From Synechococcus sp. PCC 7336 (GTDB lineage: Bacteria; Cyanobacteriota; Cyanobacteriia; Thermostichales; PCC-7336), in NCBI RefSeq assembly GCF_000332275.1, contig NZ_CM001776.1:2376789-2440788 (forward strand): a stretch of 64,000 bases of DNA. Direction: 5' to 3'. The notes below the pieces were generated by a model. It had not been told where the DNA came from. It made no database searches and was given only the letters and a program-made list of their open reading frames with translations. Positions 1 to 10,794 of the stretch are shown here, one piece after another (position 1 is the stretch's first letter; every line of letters starts with the position of its first letter). The translations under genes were made by a program, and so were the position numbers.

Positions 1-3000
1 AAGTTTATGCAGAAGGTTGCAGCAGCAGAGCAGATTGACCTGCCGCAACCCGGCCAGTATGGGGTCGGAATCATTTATGCCTCCCCCGATGCCGACGAGC
101 GAGAGCGGGGTCGGCGGGCCTTCGAACAGATTGCGGCCGAGGAAGGTCAGCAGGTACTGGGCTGGCGGGACGTACCGACAGACAACTCGACGCTGGGCAA
201 CACGGCGAAAGCTAGCGAACCCTTTATGCAGCAGGTGTTCGTTCAGCGAGGGGAAGCGATTGCCGACGAGTTAGCCTTCGAGCGCAAGCTTTACATCATT
301 CGCAAGCGCACTCACACTGCCATCCGCGCCACAGATCTCGATCCCTACTGGTATCCCTCCAGCATCTCCTGCCGCACGATTGTCTACAAAGGGATGCTCA
401 TGCCCTTGCAGGTGAGGGAGTACTATCCCGACTTGCACGATCCCGATATGGAGAGCGCCCTCGCGCTGGTCCACTCCCGCTTCAGTACCAACACCTTCCC
501 CAGTTGGGAACGCGCCCATCCCTACCGCTATATCGCCCACAACGGCGAATTTAACACTCTGCGCGGCAATACCAACTGGATGCACGCCCGCCAGTCCATG
601 TTTGAGTCAGGCTTGCTGGGGGACGACCTCGCCAAAGCTCAGCCCATCTTCAACATCCACGGCAGCGATTCGGGCATTTACGACAACACCTTGGAATTAC
701 TCGTGCTGGCAGGGCGATCGCTACCTCAAGCGGTGATGATGACGATCCCCGAGCCTTGGTCTCAGCACGAGTCCATGAGCGACGAGAAAAAAGCCTTCTA
801 CCAATATCATTCCTGTCTGATGGAACCGTGGGACGGTCCCGCCTCGGTTGCGTTTACCGATGGCAAGTCGATCGGGGCGGTGCTCGATCGCAATGGCTTG
901 CGCCCTTCCCGCTATTACGTCACCAAAGACGATCTCGTGATTATGGCCTCCGAGGCAGGGGTGTTGCCGATCGCCCCCGAACGGGTGGCGTTGAAGGGTC
1001 GCTTGGAACCGGGGCGGATGTTTCTGGTGGATATGAAAGCGGGTCGCATTGTTGAGGACGCAGAACTCAAGCATCAAATTGCCAGCGAGCAGCCCTATCG
1101 CGAATGGCTCGATCGCTTCTTGGTGAATTTAGAGGATCTGGCCGCCGCCCCCGAGCCTGAGGCATCAGACCCCGACACCGTGCTGCAGCGCCAGATGGCC
1201 TTTGGCTATACGTTTGAAGAACTGCGCATGTTGCTGACGCCGATGGCGGCGAACGGGGTGGAGGCGATCGGCTCCATGGGCTCGGATACACCGCTGGCGG
1301 TGCTCTCCGATCGCCCCAAGCTGCTCTACGAATACTTCCAGCAACTGTTCGCGCAAGTGACCAATCCGCCGATCGATCCGATTCGAGAGGCGATCGTCAC
1401 ATCGGCCCAAACCACCATCGGAGCCGAACGAAATTTGCTGGAGCCCGTACCGGAGAGCTGCCATCTCATCAATCTGAAGACTCCGGTGCTGAGTAACGCG
1501 GAACTGGCCAAGCTGAAGTACGTTTCCCAAGGCGCATTTCGGTCGGTAACGCTGCCTATCTTGTTCGATCCCCAGCAGGGGGCGGCAGGACTGGAAGCCG
1601 CCATGGACGAGATTTGCGCCCGGGCCGATCGGGCGATCGCCGACGGTATCAGCATCGTCATCCTGTCCGACCGAGGCACAGACCGAGACAATGCGCCGAT
1701 CCCGGCACTGCTGGCAGTCTCTGGCTTGCACCACCACTTGATTCGAGCTGGGACGAGAACGCGGGTGGGGATCGTGCTGGAATCGGGCGAACCGCGAGAG
1801 GTACATCATTTTGCCCTCTTGCTGGGCTACGGCTGCGGAGCCATCAATCCCTATCTGGCCTTCGAGACGTTAGAGGACATGATTCATCAGGGCTTGCTAG
1901 TCGATATCGACCCCGACAAGGCTTGTCAGAACTACGTTAAAGCCGTAACCAAAGGGGTGATTAAAATTGCCTCGAAGATTGGCATCTCCACCATCCAGAG
2001 CTATCGCGGCGCGCAGATCTTTGAAGCCATTGGCCTGAACCAAGCCTTCATCGATAAGTATTTCACCTGGACAGCTTCTCGGATTGAAGGAGTGGGGATA
2101 GAGGCGATCGCCCGCGAGGCGATTTTGCGGCACCGCCACGCCTTCCCCGATCGCGACGTCAACACTCAAACCCTCGATGTCGGGGGCGAGTATCAATGGC
2201 GTAAGGACGGCGAACGGCACCTATTCAGCCCGGAAACCATCCACGCCCTGCAGCAGGCAGTGCGGGCGGGGGACTACGCTCTATTTAAGAAATATTCTGC
2301 GCTCGTGAACGATCGCAGTCAGGGACACTTCACCCTGCGCGGCCTGCTGGAATTCAAAGCTCGAACGCCAATCCCGCTTGAGGAAGTGGAACCGGTTGAA
2401 GCCATTACCAAACGCTTCAAGACGGGGGCCATGAGTTACGGCTCGATCTCGAAAGAGGCCCACGAGTCGCTGGCGATCGCCATGAACCGCATCGGCGGCA
2501 AGTCCAACACGGGCGAAGGGGGGGAAGATCCCGAGCGCTATACCTGGACCAACGAGCAGGGCGATTCTAAAAACAGCGCCATCAAACAGGTGGCCTCCGG
2601 GCGCTTCGGGGTGACTAGTCTGTATCTCTCGCAGGCAAAAGAACTGCAAATCAAGATGGCGCAGGGGGCCAAACCCGGGGAAGGAGGTCAGCTCCCCGGT
2701 CGCAAGGTCTATCCCTGGATTGCCAAGGTGCGTCACTCCACCCCCGGCGTGGGTCTGATTTCTCCGCCCCCCCACCACGATATTTACTCGATCGAGGATC
2801 TGGCCGAGCTCATCCACGATTTAAAGAACGCCAACCGCGAGGCTCGCATCAACGTCAAGCTGGTGTCGGCAGTGGGGGTGGGCACGATCGCCGCAGGCGT
2901 CGCCAAAGCCCATGCCGATGTCGTGCTGATCTCCGGCTTCGATGGCGGCACGGGGGCATCGCCGCAGACCTCCATCAAACATGCAGGGCTGCCTTGGGAG

Positions 3001-4371
3001 CTGGGTCTGGCCGAAACCCACCAAACCTTGGTGCTCAACAACCTGCGCAGCCGCATTACCGTCGAGGTGGACGGCCAGATGAAGACGGGGCGCGATGTGG
3101 CGATCGCCGCGTTGCTCGGGGCCGAAGAATTTGGCTTCTCCACCGCACCGCTGGTCACCCTCGGCTGCATCATGATGCGCGTGTGCCAGAAAAACACTTG
3201 TCCGGCAGGCATTGCCACCCAAGATCCGCGACTGCGGGCCAACTTCATTGGCGATCCCGCCTACACGGTCCACTTTATGAATTTCATCGCCCAGGAAGTG
3301 CGGGAGATTATGGCCCAGTTGGGCTTCCGCACCTTCAATGAGATGGTGGGTCGGGCGGATGTGCTGGAAGCGCACAAGGCGATCGACCATTGGAAGGCCG
3401 AGGGACTGGACTTCTCCAAGATCCTCTACCAACCACAGGTGGGTCCCGAAATCGGACGCTACTGCCAGATCCCGCAGGATCACGGCTTGGAAAAATCCCT
3501 CGATATGACCCTGCTGCTCGATCTGTGCAAGCCTGCGATCGAGCGTGGCGAAAAGGTCAAAGCCACACTCCCAATCGCCAACATTCATCGCGTCGTCGGC
3601 ACCATCCTCGGCAACGAGATTGTCAAGCGCCACTGGGACGGATTGCCCGACGACACCGTTCACCTGCACTTTCAGGGCAGCGCCGGACAAAGCTTTGGGG
3701 CGTTTGTGCCCAAGGGCGTCACCTTGGAACTGGAAGGAGACGCGAACGATTACCTCGGCAAGGGGCTGAGTGGCGGCAAGATTGTTGTCTATCCTCCGAA
3801 GGAATCCAGCTTCACTCCCGAAGAAAACATCATCATTGGTAACGTCGCTTTCTATGGTGCCACCAGCGGCGAAGCTTATATCTACGGTGTCGCGGGCGAG
3901 CGCTTCTGCGTTCGCAATTCGGGCGTCCGCGCCGTGGTCGAATCCGTCGGCGATCATGCTTGCGAATACATGACCGGCGGTCAGGTGGTCGTGCTCGGAC
4001 CCACCGGCCGGAACTTCGCAGCAGGCATGAGCGGCGGTGTGGCTTATGTTCTAGACGAGCGGGAGGACTTCGCCAGCCGCTGCAATACTGAGATGGTGGA
4101 TCTGGAAGTGCTCGAAGAGCCCGAAGAGATTGAGGATCTGCGCCAGACGATCCAGAAACATGCTGACGTTACTGGCAGCAAGCAAGCCCAGCGGGTGGGC
4201 GATCGCTGGACCGAGATGGTGCCGAAGTTCGTCAAAGTCATGCCCAGAGATTACAAGCGCGTGATTCAGAACATCAAGAAATCGCTGGCAGAAGGCATGA
4301 GCAACGACGATGCGTTAGCAGCAGCCTTCGAGCAAAACTCCCGCGATGTCGCCCGTATTAGCGGCAGTTAG
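1..4371 (+). CDS. gltB: Glutamate synthase large (alpha) subunit, 5' truncated by window edge
   Basis: This subunit hydrolyses glutamine and passes the ammonia to 2-oxoglutarate to form glutamate. The reading frame is open from the first base. The ATG at position 7 is internal, because the N-terminal catalytic Cys of the class II amidotransferase domain is missing and lies before the window. What is visible is the rest of the amidotransferase domain, the central domain, and the FMN synthase domain with the Cys-rich 3Fe-4S segment [16 protein letters not shown] (about residues 1052-1067 counted from that ATG). The glycine-rich C-terminal beta-helix domain follows. The gltD gene starts 57 bases downstream on the same strand, so this is the NAD(P)H-type two-subunit enzyme. 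The family call is secure; only the true start is unknown. Confidence 0.97.
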   Translation, partial: KFMQKVAAAEQIDLPQPGQYGVGIIYASPDADERERGRRAFEQIAAEEGQQVLGWRDVPTDNSTLGNTAKASEPFMQQVFVQRGEAIADELAFERKLYIIRKRTHTAIRATDLDPYWYPSSISCRTIVYKGMLMPLQVREYYPDLHDPDMESALALVHSRFSTNTFPSWERAHPYRYIAHNGEFNTLRGNTNWMHARQSMFESGLLGDDLAKAQPIFNIHGSDSGIYDNTLELLVLAGRSLPQAVMMTIPEPWSQHESMSDEKKAFYQYHSCLMEPWDGPASVAFTDGKSIGAVLDRNGLRPSRYYVTKDDLVIMASEAGVLPIAPERVALKGRLEPGRMFLVDMKAGRIVEDAELKHQIASEQPYREWLDRFLVNLEDLAAAPEPEASDPDTVLQRQMAFGYTFEELRMLLTPMAANGVEAIGSMGSDTPLAVLSDRPKLLYEYFQQLFAQVTNPPIDPIREAIVTSAQTTIGAERNLLEPVPESCHLINLKTPVLSNAELAKLKYVSQGAFRSVTLPILFDPQQGAAGLEAAMDEICARADRAIADGISIVILSDRGTDRDNAPIPALLAVSGLHHHLIRAGTRTRVGIVLESGEPREVHHFALLLGYGCGAINPYLAFETLEDMIHQGLLVDIDPDKACQNYVKAVTKGVIKIASKIGISTIQSYRGAQIFEAIGLNQAFIDKYFTWTASRIEGVGIEAIAREAILRHRHAFPDRDVNTQTLDVGGEYQWRKDGERHLFSPETIHALQQAVRAGDYALFKKYSALVNDRSQGHFTLRGLLEFKARTPIPLEEVEPVEAITKRFKTGAMSYGSISKEAHESLAIAMNRIGGKSNTGEGGEDPERYTWTNEQGDSKNSAIKQVASGRFGVTSLYLSQAKELQIKMAQGAKPGEGGQLPGRKVYPWIAKVRHSTPGVGLISPPPHHDIYSIEDLAELIHDLKNANREARINVKLVSAVGVGTIAAGVAKAHADVVLISGFDGGTGASPQTSIKHAGLPWELGLAETHQTLVLNNLRSRITVEVDGQMKTGRDVAIAALLGAEEFGFSTAPLVTLGCIMMRVCQKNTCPAGIATQDPRLRANFIGDPAYTVHFMNFIAQEVREIMAQLGFRTFNEMVGRADVLEAHKAIDHWKAEGLDFSKILYQPQVGPEIGRYCQIPQDHGLEKSLDMTLLLDLCKPAIERGEKVKATLPIANIHRVVGTILGNEIVKRHWDGLPDDTVHLHFQGSAGQSFGAFVPKGVTLELEGDANDYLGKGLSGGKIVVYPPKESSFTPEENIIIGNVAFYGATSGEAYIYGVAGERFCVRNSGVRAVVESVGDHACEYMTGGQVVVLGPTGRNFAAGMSGGVAYVLDEREDFASRCNTEMVDLEVLEEPEEIEDLRQTIQKHADVTGSKQAQRVGDRWTEMVPKFVKVMPRDYKRVIQNIKKSLAEGMSNDDALAAAFEQNSRDVARISGS

Positions 4372-4428
4372 GGCGATCGCCCACTCTCTCTATTTCCATC
4401 CCCACCATTAATCCCCCAAGACACCACC

Positions 4429-5913
4429 ATGGGAAAACCAACCGGCTTTATCGAATATCTGCGGGAACTGCCCCCCGAACAGTCGGCGATCGAGCGCATT
4501 CGCAACTGGGACGAATTCCACCTGCCGATGCCAGAGGACAACCTCCGCACGCAAGCGGCGCGCTGTATGGACTGCGGCACGCCCTTTTGCCATAACGGCA
4601 CCGTCATTAACCGAATGGCGAGCGGCTGCCCAATTAATAACCTGATCCCCGAATGGAACGATTTGGTCTATCGCGGTCTCTGGAAAGAAGCCCTCGATCG
4701 CCTGCACAAGACCAATAACTTTCCCGAATTCACGGGCCGCGTCTGTCCCGCCCCCTGCGAAGGCTCCTGCGTGCTCGGCATCCACGATCCGCCGGTCACG
4801 ATTAAGAACATCGAATATTCCATCGCCGAAAGGGGCTGGCAAGAAGGCTGGATCGTTGCGGAACCGCCTGCCGAGCGCACCGGCAAAAAAGTTGCCATTG
4901 TGGGTTCCGGTCCTGCCGGTCTGTGTGCGGCTGCCCAACTCAACAAAGCCGGTCATTGGGTCACGGTGTTCGAGCGGGAGGATCGCCCGGGGGGGTTGCT
5001 GATGTATGGCATTCCCAACATGAAGCTGGATAAGCAAAAGGTGGTCTCGCGCCGGATCGATTTGCTGGAACAGGAAGGGGTGAAATTTATCTGCAATACT
5101 GCGGTGGGTCAGGATCTGCCTGCGGATCGGCTCCTGCAGGAGTTTGATGCCGTGGTGCTCTGCATTGGGGCAGGCAAGCCGCGCGATTTGCCGGTGGCAG
5201 GCCGAGAGTTAAAGGGCGTCCACTTTGCGATGGATTTTCTGACGGCGAATACAAAGGCCATTTTGGCTGGCAGTAGGAATAACGAGTTTATTTCTGCCGC
5301 AGGGAAGGATGTCGTCATTATTGGCGGCGGCGACACCGGGACAGATTGCGTCGGCACATCCATTCGCCACGGTTGCACCAGCCTAGTGCAACTGGAAATT
5401 ATGCCCCGTCCGCCGCAAGAACGGGCTGCCGATAACCCCTGGCCCGAGTATCCCAAGGTCTATCGCCTCGATTACGGTCAAGAGGAGGCGGTGGCCAAGT
5501 TTGGGAACGATCCTCGGGTTTATCTCAACACGGCGATGAAATTTGAGGGGGATAGCAACGGTCAGGTCAAAGCGGTCCATACCGTGCAGATTGAGTGGGC
5601 CGAGGATGATGCGGGGCGCTTTGTACCCCAGCATGTTCCCGGCACCGAGCAGGTGATGCCCGCACAGTTGGTGCTGCTGGCGATGGGCTTTTTAGGCCCC
5701 GAGCAACCGCTGATTGACGCCCTCGAACTGGAACGAGATGGCCGCAGCAATGTTAAAGCGGACTACGGGCAATATGCCACGAGCATTCCGGGTGTGTTTG
5801 CGGCGGGCGACTGTCGCAGGGGGCAAAGTCTGGTGGTTTGGGCGTTTGATGAAGGGCGGGGGGCTGCTCGCGAATGCGATCGCTACCTCATGGGCAGTAC
5901 CGACCTGCCTTAA
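4429..5913 (+). CDS. gltD: Glutamate synthase small (beta) subunit
   Basis: This is the NAD(P)H-oxidising flavoprotein subunit that feeds electrons to GltB. It has 494 residues, normal for the family. The N-terminal Fe-S region has CMDCGTPFC (residues 46-54) and CPAPCEGSC (106-114). A Rossmann FAD motif GSGPAG follows near 157 and a second dinucleotide motif GGGDTG near 299. Near the C-terminus the segment [13 protein letters not shown] is the usual FAD-contacting motif. The ATG start lies 57 bases after gltB and the two are probably one operon. No hairpin terminator was recognised in the 112 bases before the next gene. Confidence 0.97.
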   Translation: MGKPTGFIEYLRELPPEQSAIERIRNWDEFHLPMPEDNLRTQAARCMDCGTPFCHNGTVINRMASGCPINNLIPEWNDLVYRGLWKEALDRLHKTNNFPEFTGRVCPAPCEGSCVLGIHDPPVTIKNIEYSIAERGWQEGWIVAEPPAERTGKKVAIVGSGPAGLCAAAQLNKAGHWVTVFEREDRPGGLLMYGIPNMKLDKQKVVSRRIDLLEQEGVKFICNTAVGQDLPADRLLQEFDAVVLCIGAGKPRDLPVAGRELKGVHFAMDFLTANTKAILAGSRNNEFISAAGKDVVIIGGGDTGTDCVGTSIRHGCTSLVQLEIMPRPPQERAADNPWPEYPKVYRLDYGQEEAVAKFGNDPRVYLNTAMKFEGDSNGQVKAVHTVQIEWAEDDAGRFVPQHVPGTEQVMPAQLVLLAMGFLGPEQPLIDALELERDGRSNVKADYGQYATSIPGVFAAGDCRRGQSLVVWAFDEGRGAARECDRYLMGSTDLP

Positions 5914-6025
5914 GGGGCTGTGTTCGGATTGAGTTTCTACGTCTCTGCGCAGGCAAGACTGGCAGAGATTGCTCTTGCCAGCCGAGAATGGCGATCGCTT
6001 AGACTAGAAACTCTCTCATCGGACG

Positions 6026-8020
6026 ATGCCGCAATTGTCGCCAAACGCTTCAACGTCCCCAAGCACTTCGCGCAGTTCCCGCCAGTGGATGTGGGGGCTA
6101 GCTTGGGGGTTGGGCTGGACGATCGCCCTCAACCTACTGGCCAATACCCCAATTGTCTTGCAAGCGGAGCGAGCCCTACAGCGTCAGGTATGGCGCTGGC
6201 GCGGCCCCCAAGCCCCTCCCGAAACTGTGGCAATAGTGGGGATTGACGGGCGGATTGAGGGTCGCGAGGCAGGAAATGCCCCAGATTTTTCGTTAGAGCG
6301 ATCGAATTATGCGGCCCTGACGGTGCGCTTGCTGAAGGAGGGGGGAGCGCGGACGGTGGTGCTCAACTTGCCGGGAAGCTTTGTGGTGCCCCAAACCCTA
6401 GGCGATGCCGATCTCGATGCGCCGCTGCGTCGAGTGGTCGAACAACATCCCGATCGCCTCCTGCTAGCCACCCGGACGAGTGAAAGTTTTAGCCAGATTG
6501 AAATTCCGATTTTCAACCACTTTATGCCCTTTTCCTTTCGCGATCTGCAGTACATCGTCCCCCCCGAATGGATGCAGGGGTTCATGCAGTTTCGCAGCGA
6601 CAGTCTGGGGATTGTGCGCCAAATTCAGGTCCGAGAGGAAATGGTGCGGCGAGACAGCCAGCGGCTTCAGCCCTTTTGGGCGGTGGAAGCTCTGGCGATC
6701 GCCAAAGCCTTTCCCCATCGCCGCAGCCTCATTCCCGACTCCAACACCCAACTGTTTTATAAACCGTGGGGACCGTCAGGACAGATTCCAATTGTGCCAA
6801 TTGAGGCGATCTGCCCGCCCCAACCGATTGACTCTTGCCTAGCTCCCCCCGAGTCGGGGGCGATCGCCTCGCTGCGGGACAAGATTGTGTTGGTAGGGTT
6901 TGTGGGGGGGAGTCCAGAAGTGGCATCGGTGCGGGCGGCGGATGGCAGCCAACTGGCGGCGGTGGAGTTGCAGGCCCAGGTGCTCTCCAGCTTGCTGCAA
7001 CAACAGGTCTATCGGGAAGTGGACTCTGCCGTGGCGATGGGGGTGGTGGCGATCGCCGGAGTGGGGACGGGGCTGCTGCTGACGGCGGGCATCAACCTGA
7101 AATCCACCAGCTTGGGTCAGCAGCTTAGAAGGCGATCGCTGGTTTTGCGAATAGCCGTTGTGACCACTGCGATCGCGGGCTATTCCAGCGCTGGCATTGC
7201 GGCTCTCTGGTGGGGTCAGTGGCTGTGGCCGCTGGCGCTGCCGGTTTTGGTCGGCACAGCCACTGCCATTTGCACAATTTTGACGGTGGTGTTGTTGCAC
7301 AATCGCGATCGCCTGCAGGCTCAGCAGCGGGAGTTGGAGATTCTGCGACAGGCAGAACAAGAAGCCGCCATCCACCAAGCCCGCAAGTTGCTGTATCGGG
7401 TAGCCACCGACATTCACGATCGCGAGTTGCAAGAACTCAAGCTGGCCATGGACGAGTTGGAACTCTTGCAGTGGCAGGACCCCAACCTCAAAGTGGATGG
7501 CTTGCTCGACCAACTAGAGCACATCGGGGCAGGCATTCGCAGCCAACTCAACGATGCTCGCATGCTGGCCAGCAAAGTAGGAATTTCTGCCAATCTCAAA
7601 GAGGGACTGCATCGCGGCATTGCCGATCACATTGGCGAGCTGATGGATGAAGGCTGCCTCACGATTGAAGTGAAGCAAAACTTGCCTCCCCTGCAAGAGC
7701 CCCACACCAGCGATTGGTTCGACGCCCGCGAAGACATCTTTCGGTTTGCCCGAGAGGCGATCGCCAATGTCATGCACCACGTTCATCCCCCTAGAGGATC
7801 GGCGACTTACATGCACATCGAGTTGGTTCGGGAGGGCAATCGTTGTTTGCTACAGGTGACGAACGATGGCGTCGAGCTGGTGCCAGCCAAAAAAGGGGGT
7901 TACGGTACCAAGGCGATGAACACTATTGCCGAGCAATTACCGAATGGTCAGTGGGAGCGCCAGCATTTAGCGGATGGTCGCACAGTAGTGAGTTTGAAAT
8001 GGGATCTACAGCCAGATTAA
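6026..8020 (+). CDS. CHASE2-domain sensor histidine kinase
   Basis: This is a membrane sensor kinase of 664 residues. An N-terminal hydrophobic segment (about 22-40) precedes an extracytoplasmic domain with the CHASE2 pattern: it opens with an ETVAIVGIDG strand and later has DKIVLVGFVGG. Three hydrophobic helices follow (about 335-355, 372-395 and 400-425). The cytoplasmic part has a coiled segment with DIHDRELQ near 460, which resembles the phospho-acceptor helix of NarL-type kinases. A HATPase has its N box at REAIANVMHH (near 575) and its G box at GYGTKAMN (near 625). No response regulator is adjacent, so its partner is unknown. The ligand cannot be read from sequence. The ATG at 6026 has no strong ribosome site, so the start is provisional. 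Confidence 0.85.
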   Translation: MPQLSPNASTSPSTSRSSRQWMWGLAWGLGWTIALNLLANTPIVLQAERALQRQVWRWRGPQAPPETVAIVGIDGRIEGREAGNAPDFSLERSNYAALTVRLLKEGGARTVVLNLPGSFVVPQTLGDADLDAPLRRVVEQHPDRLLLATRTSESFSQIEIPIFNHFMPFSFRDLQYIVPPEWMQGFMQFRSDSLGIVRQIQVREEMVRRDSQRLQPFWAVEALAIAKAFPHRRSLIPDSNTQLFYKPWGPSGQIPIVPIEAICPPQPIDSCLAPPESGAIASLRDKIVLVGFVGGSPEVASVRAADGSQLAAVELQAQVLSSLLQQQVYREVDSAVAMGVVAIAGVGTGLLLTAGINLKSTSLGQQLRRRSLVLRIAVVTTAIAGYSSAGIAALWWGQWLWPLALPVLVGTATAICTILTVVLLHNRDRLQAQQRELEILRQAEQEAAIHQARKLLYRVATDIHDRELQELKLAMDELELLQWQDPNLKVDGLLDQLEHIGAGIRSQLNDARMLASKVGISANLKEGLHRGIADHIGELMDEGCLTIEVKQNLPPLQEPHTSDWFDAREDIFRFAREAIANVMHHVHPPRGSATYMHIELVREGNRCLLQVTNDGVELVPAKKGGYGTKAMNTIAEQLPNGQWERQHLADGRTVVSLKWDLQPD

Positions 8021-8228
8021 GAATTATTGAGATTTAACTTTCAGTGATGCTGAGACTGAAAGGCGACTGTCATTCGAGTTCGCCTGCGAAGTATCTCGGA
8101 TTGTTTCGGTACGGTAATGTTGCTGGAATTCTCAGCATCGATCTTTCAGAATCTAAATAGAACAATCACCAGATTGGCAATGAGGTTTTTGTCGACTAAA
8201 TAATATAACTGTAAGGGAGATTACGATC

Positions 8229-8702
8229 GTGCTAGAGTCAGCAGCACCCGTCGATCGCCGCCAGCAAATTACTGCCCTGTGGACAGCCTTCTTACTCGGA
8301 CTCTTGTTTCATACCCAACTGGGCTTAATGCCGCTGTTTCACGGTATCGATGTCGCCCACGCACACCTGCACGATACGGGCTCGGTAAAGATGTCGCTCA
8401 TTTTGTGGCTGATGCTGGGGTTCTTTCTACTTCCCTTAATTGCAATTATAGGAACTGTCTTTTGGGGCTCTATTCAATACCGCAGAGCCCATTTCACCGT
8501 AACTGTTGCCTATTCGGTCATGAACTTTTTACATGTCATTGCCGATTTGCAGGTTCGCCCAATTGAGTGGTATCAAATTCTATTGATGGTATTTTTGTTT
8601 GTCATTGGTTTGCTATTAAATAAAGTTGCTTTTGAGTGGATGCGAGAGGGGGACAGACGGCATCCTGCACGAAGCGAATATTCCACCGCAATGAAACGAT
8701 AG
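8229..8702 (+). CDS. Small four-helix membrane protein of unknown function
   Basis: This is a 157-residue protein starting with GTG. The start is supported by AAGGGAGA at 8213-8220, eight bases upstream. Four hydrophobic stretches are visible: ITALWTAFLLGLLFH, a long segment around LILWLMLGFFLLPLIAIIG, a less hydrophobic one around VAYSVMNFLHVIADL, and WYQILLMVFLFVIGLLL. The first loop is His-rich (HGIDVAHAHLHD), which could bind a metal or haem, but this is only a suggestion. The family is not recognised. It lies between the sensor kinase and the SpoIID protein on the same strand, with about 210 bases on each side, so it is probably its own transcription unit. Confidence 0.7.
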   Translation: MLESAAPVDRRQQITALWTAFLLGLLFHTQLGLMPLFHGIDVAHAHLHDTGSVKMSLILWLMLGFFLLPLIAIIGTVFWGSIQYRRAHFTVTVAYSVMNFLHVIADLQVRPIEWYQILLMVFLFVIGLLLNKVAFEWMREGDRRHPARSEYSTAMKR

Positions 8703-8912
8703 AAGGCACTATTTTTGAAGGTGCTGGGTTGAAATATTCTTGCCCACACAATCTAAGCCTGCAAAATTCTGTAGACCGTCATGTGGCTGGGGCATATGGA
8801 TCGAAGCAAAGAAACCCTTGCTCATCTCAACATCTCATCACTTCAGACATCGAGGTCTGTTCCGCCCCCGAAAAACTTGGCATGATGGAGAGCATGAGCT
8901 TTGGGTGAAAAC

Positions 8913-10514
8913 ATGGCGATGAAAACTCGCGGCTGGCTGGTAGCCGCAGGCGTCGGAATGGGGTTTGTCGGTACAGCAATTTGGGGCGGTAGCACTGGTG
9001 CAGCTCCTGCCAACCCAGACTTAGAAATCGGCATCGTGCAGCGATTTGGGGAAAGTTCGACCGATCGCCTCAACATCTCCACTAGCGGCGGCGCACACTT
9101 GGTGATGGAATACGACGATGCCAGCGGTGAAGAGATCGTGCGGAACGTCCCAGCGATCGCCATTGGCATCCACAACCGCTTGCTCGATCGCCCGTTTGAG
9201 GACAGTCGACTCATCCTCAGTAGCCACCGCAGTTTCGAAAGTGCTGCGGCCAGTGCCGAGGAATGGGAGGCCAGAGGTGTGCGCACGCTCGTGGTCCAAC
9301 CGGATGAATGGCAGGTGTGGGCGCATCCAGAGGAATACACGCTTACCGCACGCTTAGAAATTTTGGAGCGAGCTCGAGCGCAGAACCGCCCTGGCGTTCG
9401 CCTCGAACGGCAACTCATCTCCACCAACCCCGAGCTCAGTTGGACCATTCTGGGAGAAACCTTTACCGATCGCGAACTGCAGATCCGCTCCAGCAATGGC
9501 TCTCCCCTCACCGTCAACGGCAAAACCTACGCCGGCACCCTCACCCTCCAGCCCAACACTTTCGACACCTACACCCTAGTCAACACCGTCCCGCTCGAAA
9601 CTTACCTGCGCGGCGTCGTTCCCCACGAGATCGGCCCCGGTGCGCCATTCGAAGCCATCAAAGCTCAAGCCATTTTGGCCCGTACCTACGCCCTCCAAAA
9701 TCGACACCGTTTCACCCCCGACAACTACGAGTTGTGTGCTGACACTCAATGCCAGGTCTATCGAGGGCTGAGCGGTACAATTCCTAGTGCCGATCGGGCG
9801 ATCGCCTCAACTGCAGGATTAGTGCTCACCTTCGACGGGCAATTGGCAGATGCAGTCTACTCCTCTACAACGGGAGGCATCACGGCTGCTTTCAACCACA
9901 TTTGGGATGGCGACCCCCGCCCCTACCTGCAACCAATCCCCGATACCTTATTACTCGGACAACAGGTGGTCGATCTCGACCTCACCCGCGACGATCATTT
10001 CCGCCGATTTCTCAGCCTGCGCTCGGGCTTTAACGAAACAGGTATCTCCAATTACTTCCGCTGGGAAATTCCGCAACCCCTGCCCAAACTGACCCACAAT
10101 TTGCAGGAAAATCAAAAATATCTCAGTCTGCCCTTTCCCCCCTACCAATCCATTGCCAGCCTCGAAATTTTGGAGCGATCGCCGAGCGGTCGCGTGCAGG
10201 CATTAAAGGTGAATCTGCGCCAAGCGGACAGCAACATCATTCCCGTCACACTCCGAAAAGATGCGATTTTACTGGGTTTGCGAGCGACCTATAGCTTGCT
10301 GTTTACGGTTGACCCGATCGCTTCAGGTGGGGTTTTGCGCGGATATAACTTCAGCGGTGGCGGCCTCGGTCACGGGGTAGGGATGAGCCAGTACGGCTCG
10401 TACCACTTAGCCCGCCAGGGATACCGCGCCACTGACATTCTGGCCTTCTACTATCCCGGCACCACCCTCACTCCCCTCACTCCTGCTCTTGCCGCCCTCT
10501 GGCCAGCCAACTAA
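8913..10514 (+). CDS. SpoIID/LytB-domain protein, probable secreted peptidoglycan lytic enzyme
   Basis: This has 533 residues from the ATG at 8913. A TTG at 8901 would add only four residues. The N-terminus has two positive charges and a hydrophobic stretch (GWLVAAGVGMGFVGTAIWGG), a credible export signal or anchor. The SpoIID domain starts near residue 225 with VPLETYLRGVVPHEIG and includes IKAQAILARTYAL and the invariant STTGG. It ends near 485 with GHGVGMSQYGS. SpoIID proteins are lytic transglycosylases that cleave denuded glycan strands. Cyanobacterial homologues are taken to act in wall remodelling, but which step cannot be seen here. No operon partner is evident. Confidence 0.9.
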   Translation: MAMKTRGWLVAAGVGMGFVGTAIWGGSTGAAPANPDLEIGIVQRFGESSTDRLNISTSGGAHLVMEYDDASGEEIVRNVPAIAIGIHNRLLDRPFEDSRLILSSHRSFESAAASAEEWEARGVRTLVVQPDEWQVWAHPEEYTLTARLEILERARAQNRPGVRLERQLISTNPELSWTILGETFTDRELQIRSSNGSPLTVNGKTYAGTLTLQPNTFDTYTLVNTVPLETYLRGVVPHEIGPGAPFEAIKAQAILARTYALQNRHRFTPDNYELCADTQCQVYRGLSGTIPSADRAIASTAGLVLTFDGQLADAVYSSTTGGITAAFNHIWDGDPRPYLQPIPDTLLLGQQVVDLDLTRDDHFRRFLSLRSGFNETGISNYFRWEIPQPLPKLTHNLQENQKYLSLPFPPYQSIASLEILERSPSGRVQALKVNLRQADSNIIPVTLRKDAILLGLRATYSLLFTVDPIASGGVLRGYNFSGGGLGHGVGMSQYGSYHLARQGYRATDILAFYYPGTTLTPLTPALAALWPAN

Positions 10515-10794
10515 CGGTTCTGGGCGAGTTCCTCATTCTCTCGTCAAGCTGACAGCGCCGCACGTAGGTCCGCGAGCTGGTGCGGGATCTCTCAATCAAT
10601 GGACATCGCTTGAGACTGACGATCGCCTGCCATTATTACGGAACCAATGTATTCCTGGCACTTGTTGTGGATAAGCCGCCCGCTATATGGTTGCTGCGGT
10701 CAAGCGGGACAACGGGTGCAAGCCAGTTGCAATCAATACTGCGTAGTTGCTCTGAATCCTTACGGGCCACTGCCCTCAATATGTGTGAAAACAT

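Noticed and set aside
1165-1809. A 214-residue minus-strand frame inside gltB
   Set aside because: Arg/Gln-rich shadow with no known motif, opposite to a certain gene.
2821-3957. A 378-residue open frame on the minus strand inside gltB
   Set aside because: It is a shadow of the strongly conserved gltB frame. It has no family resemblance and exists because of the high GC content.
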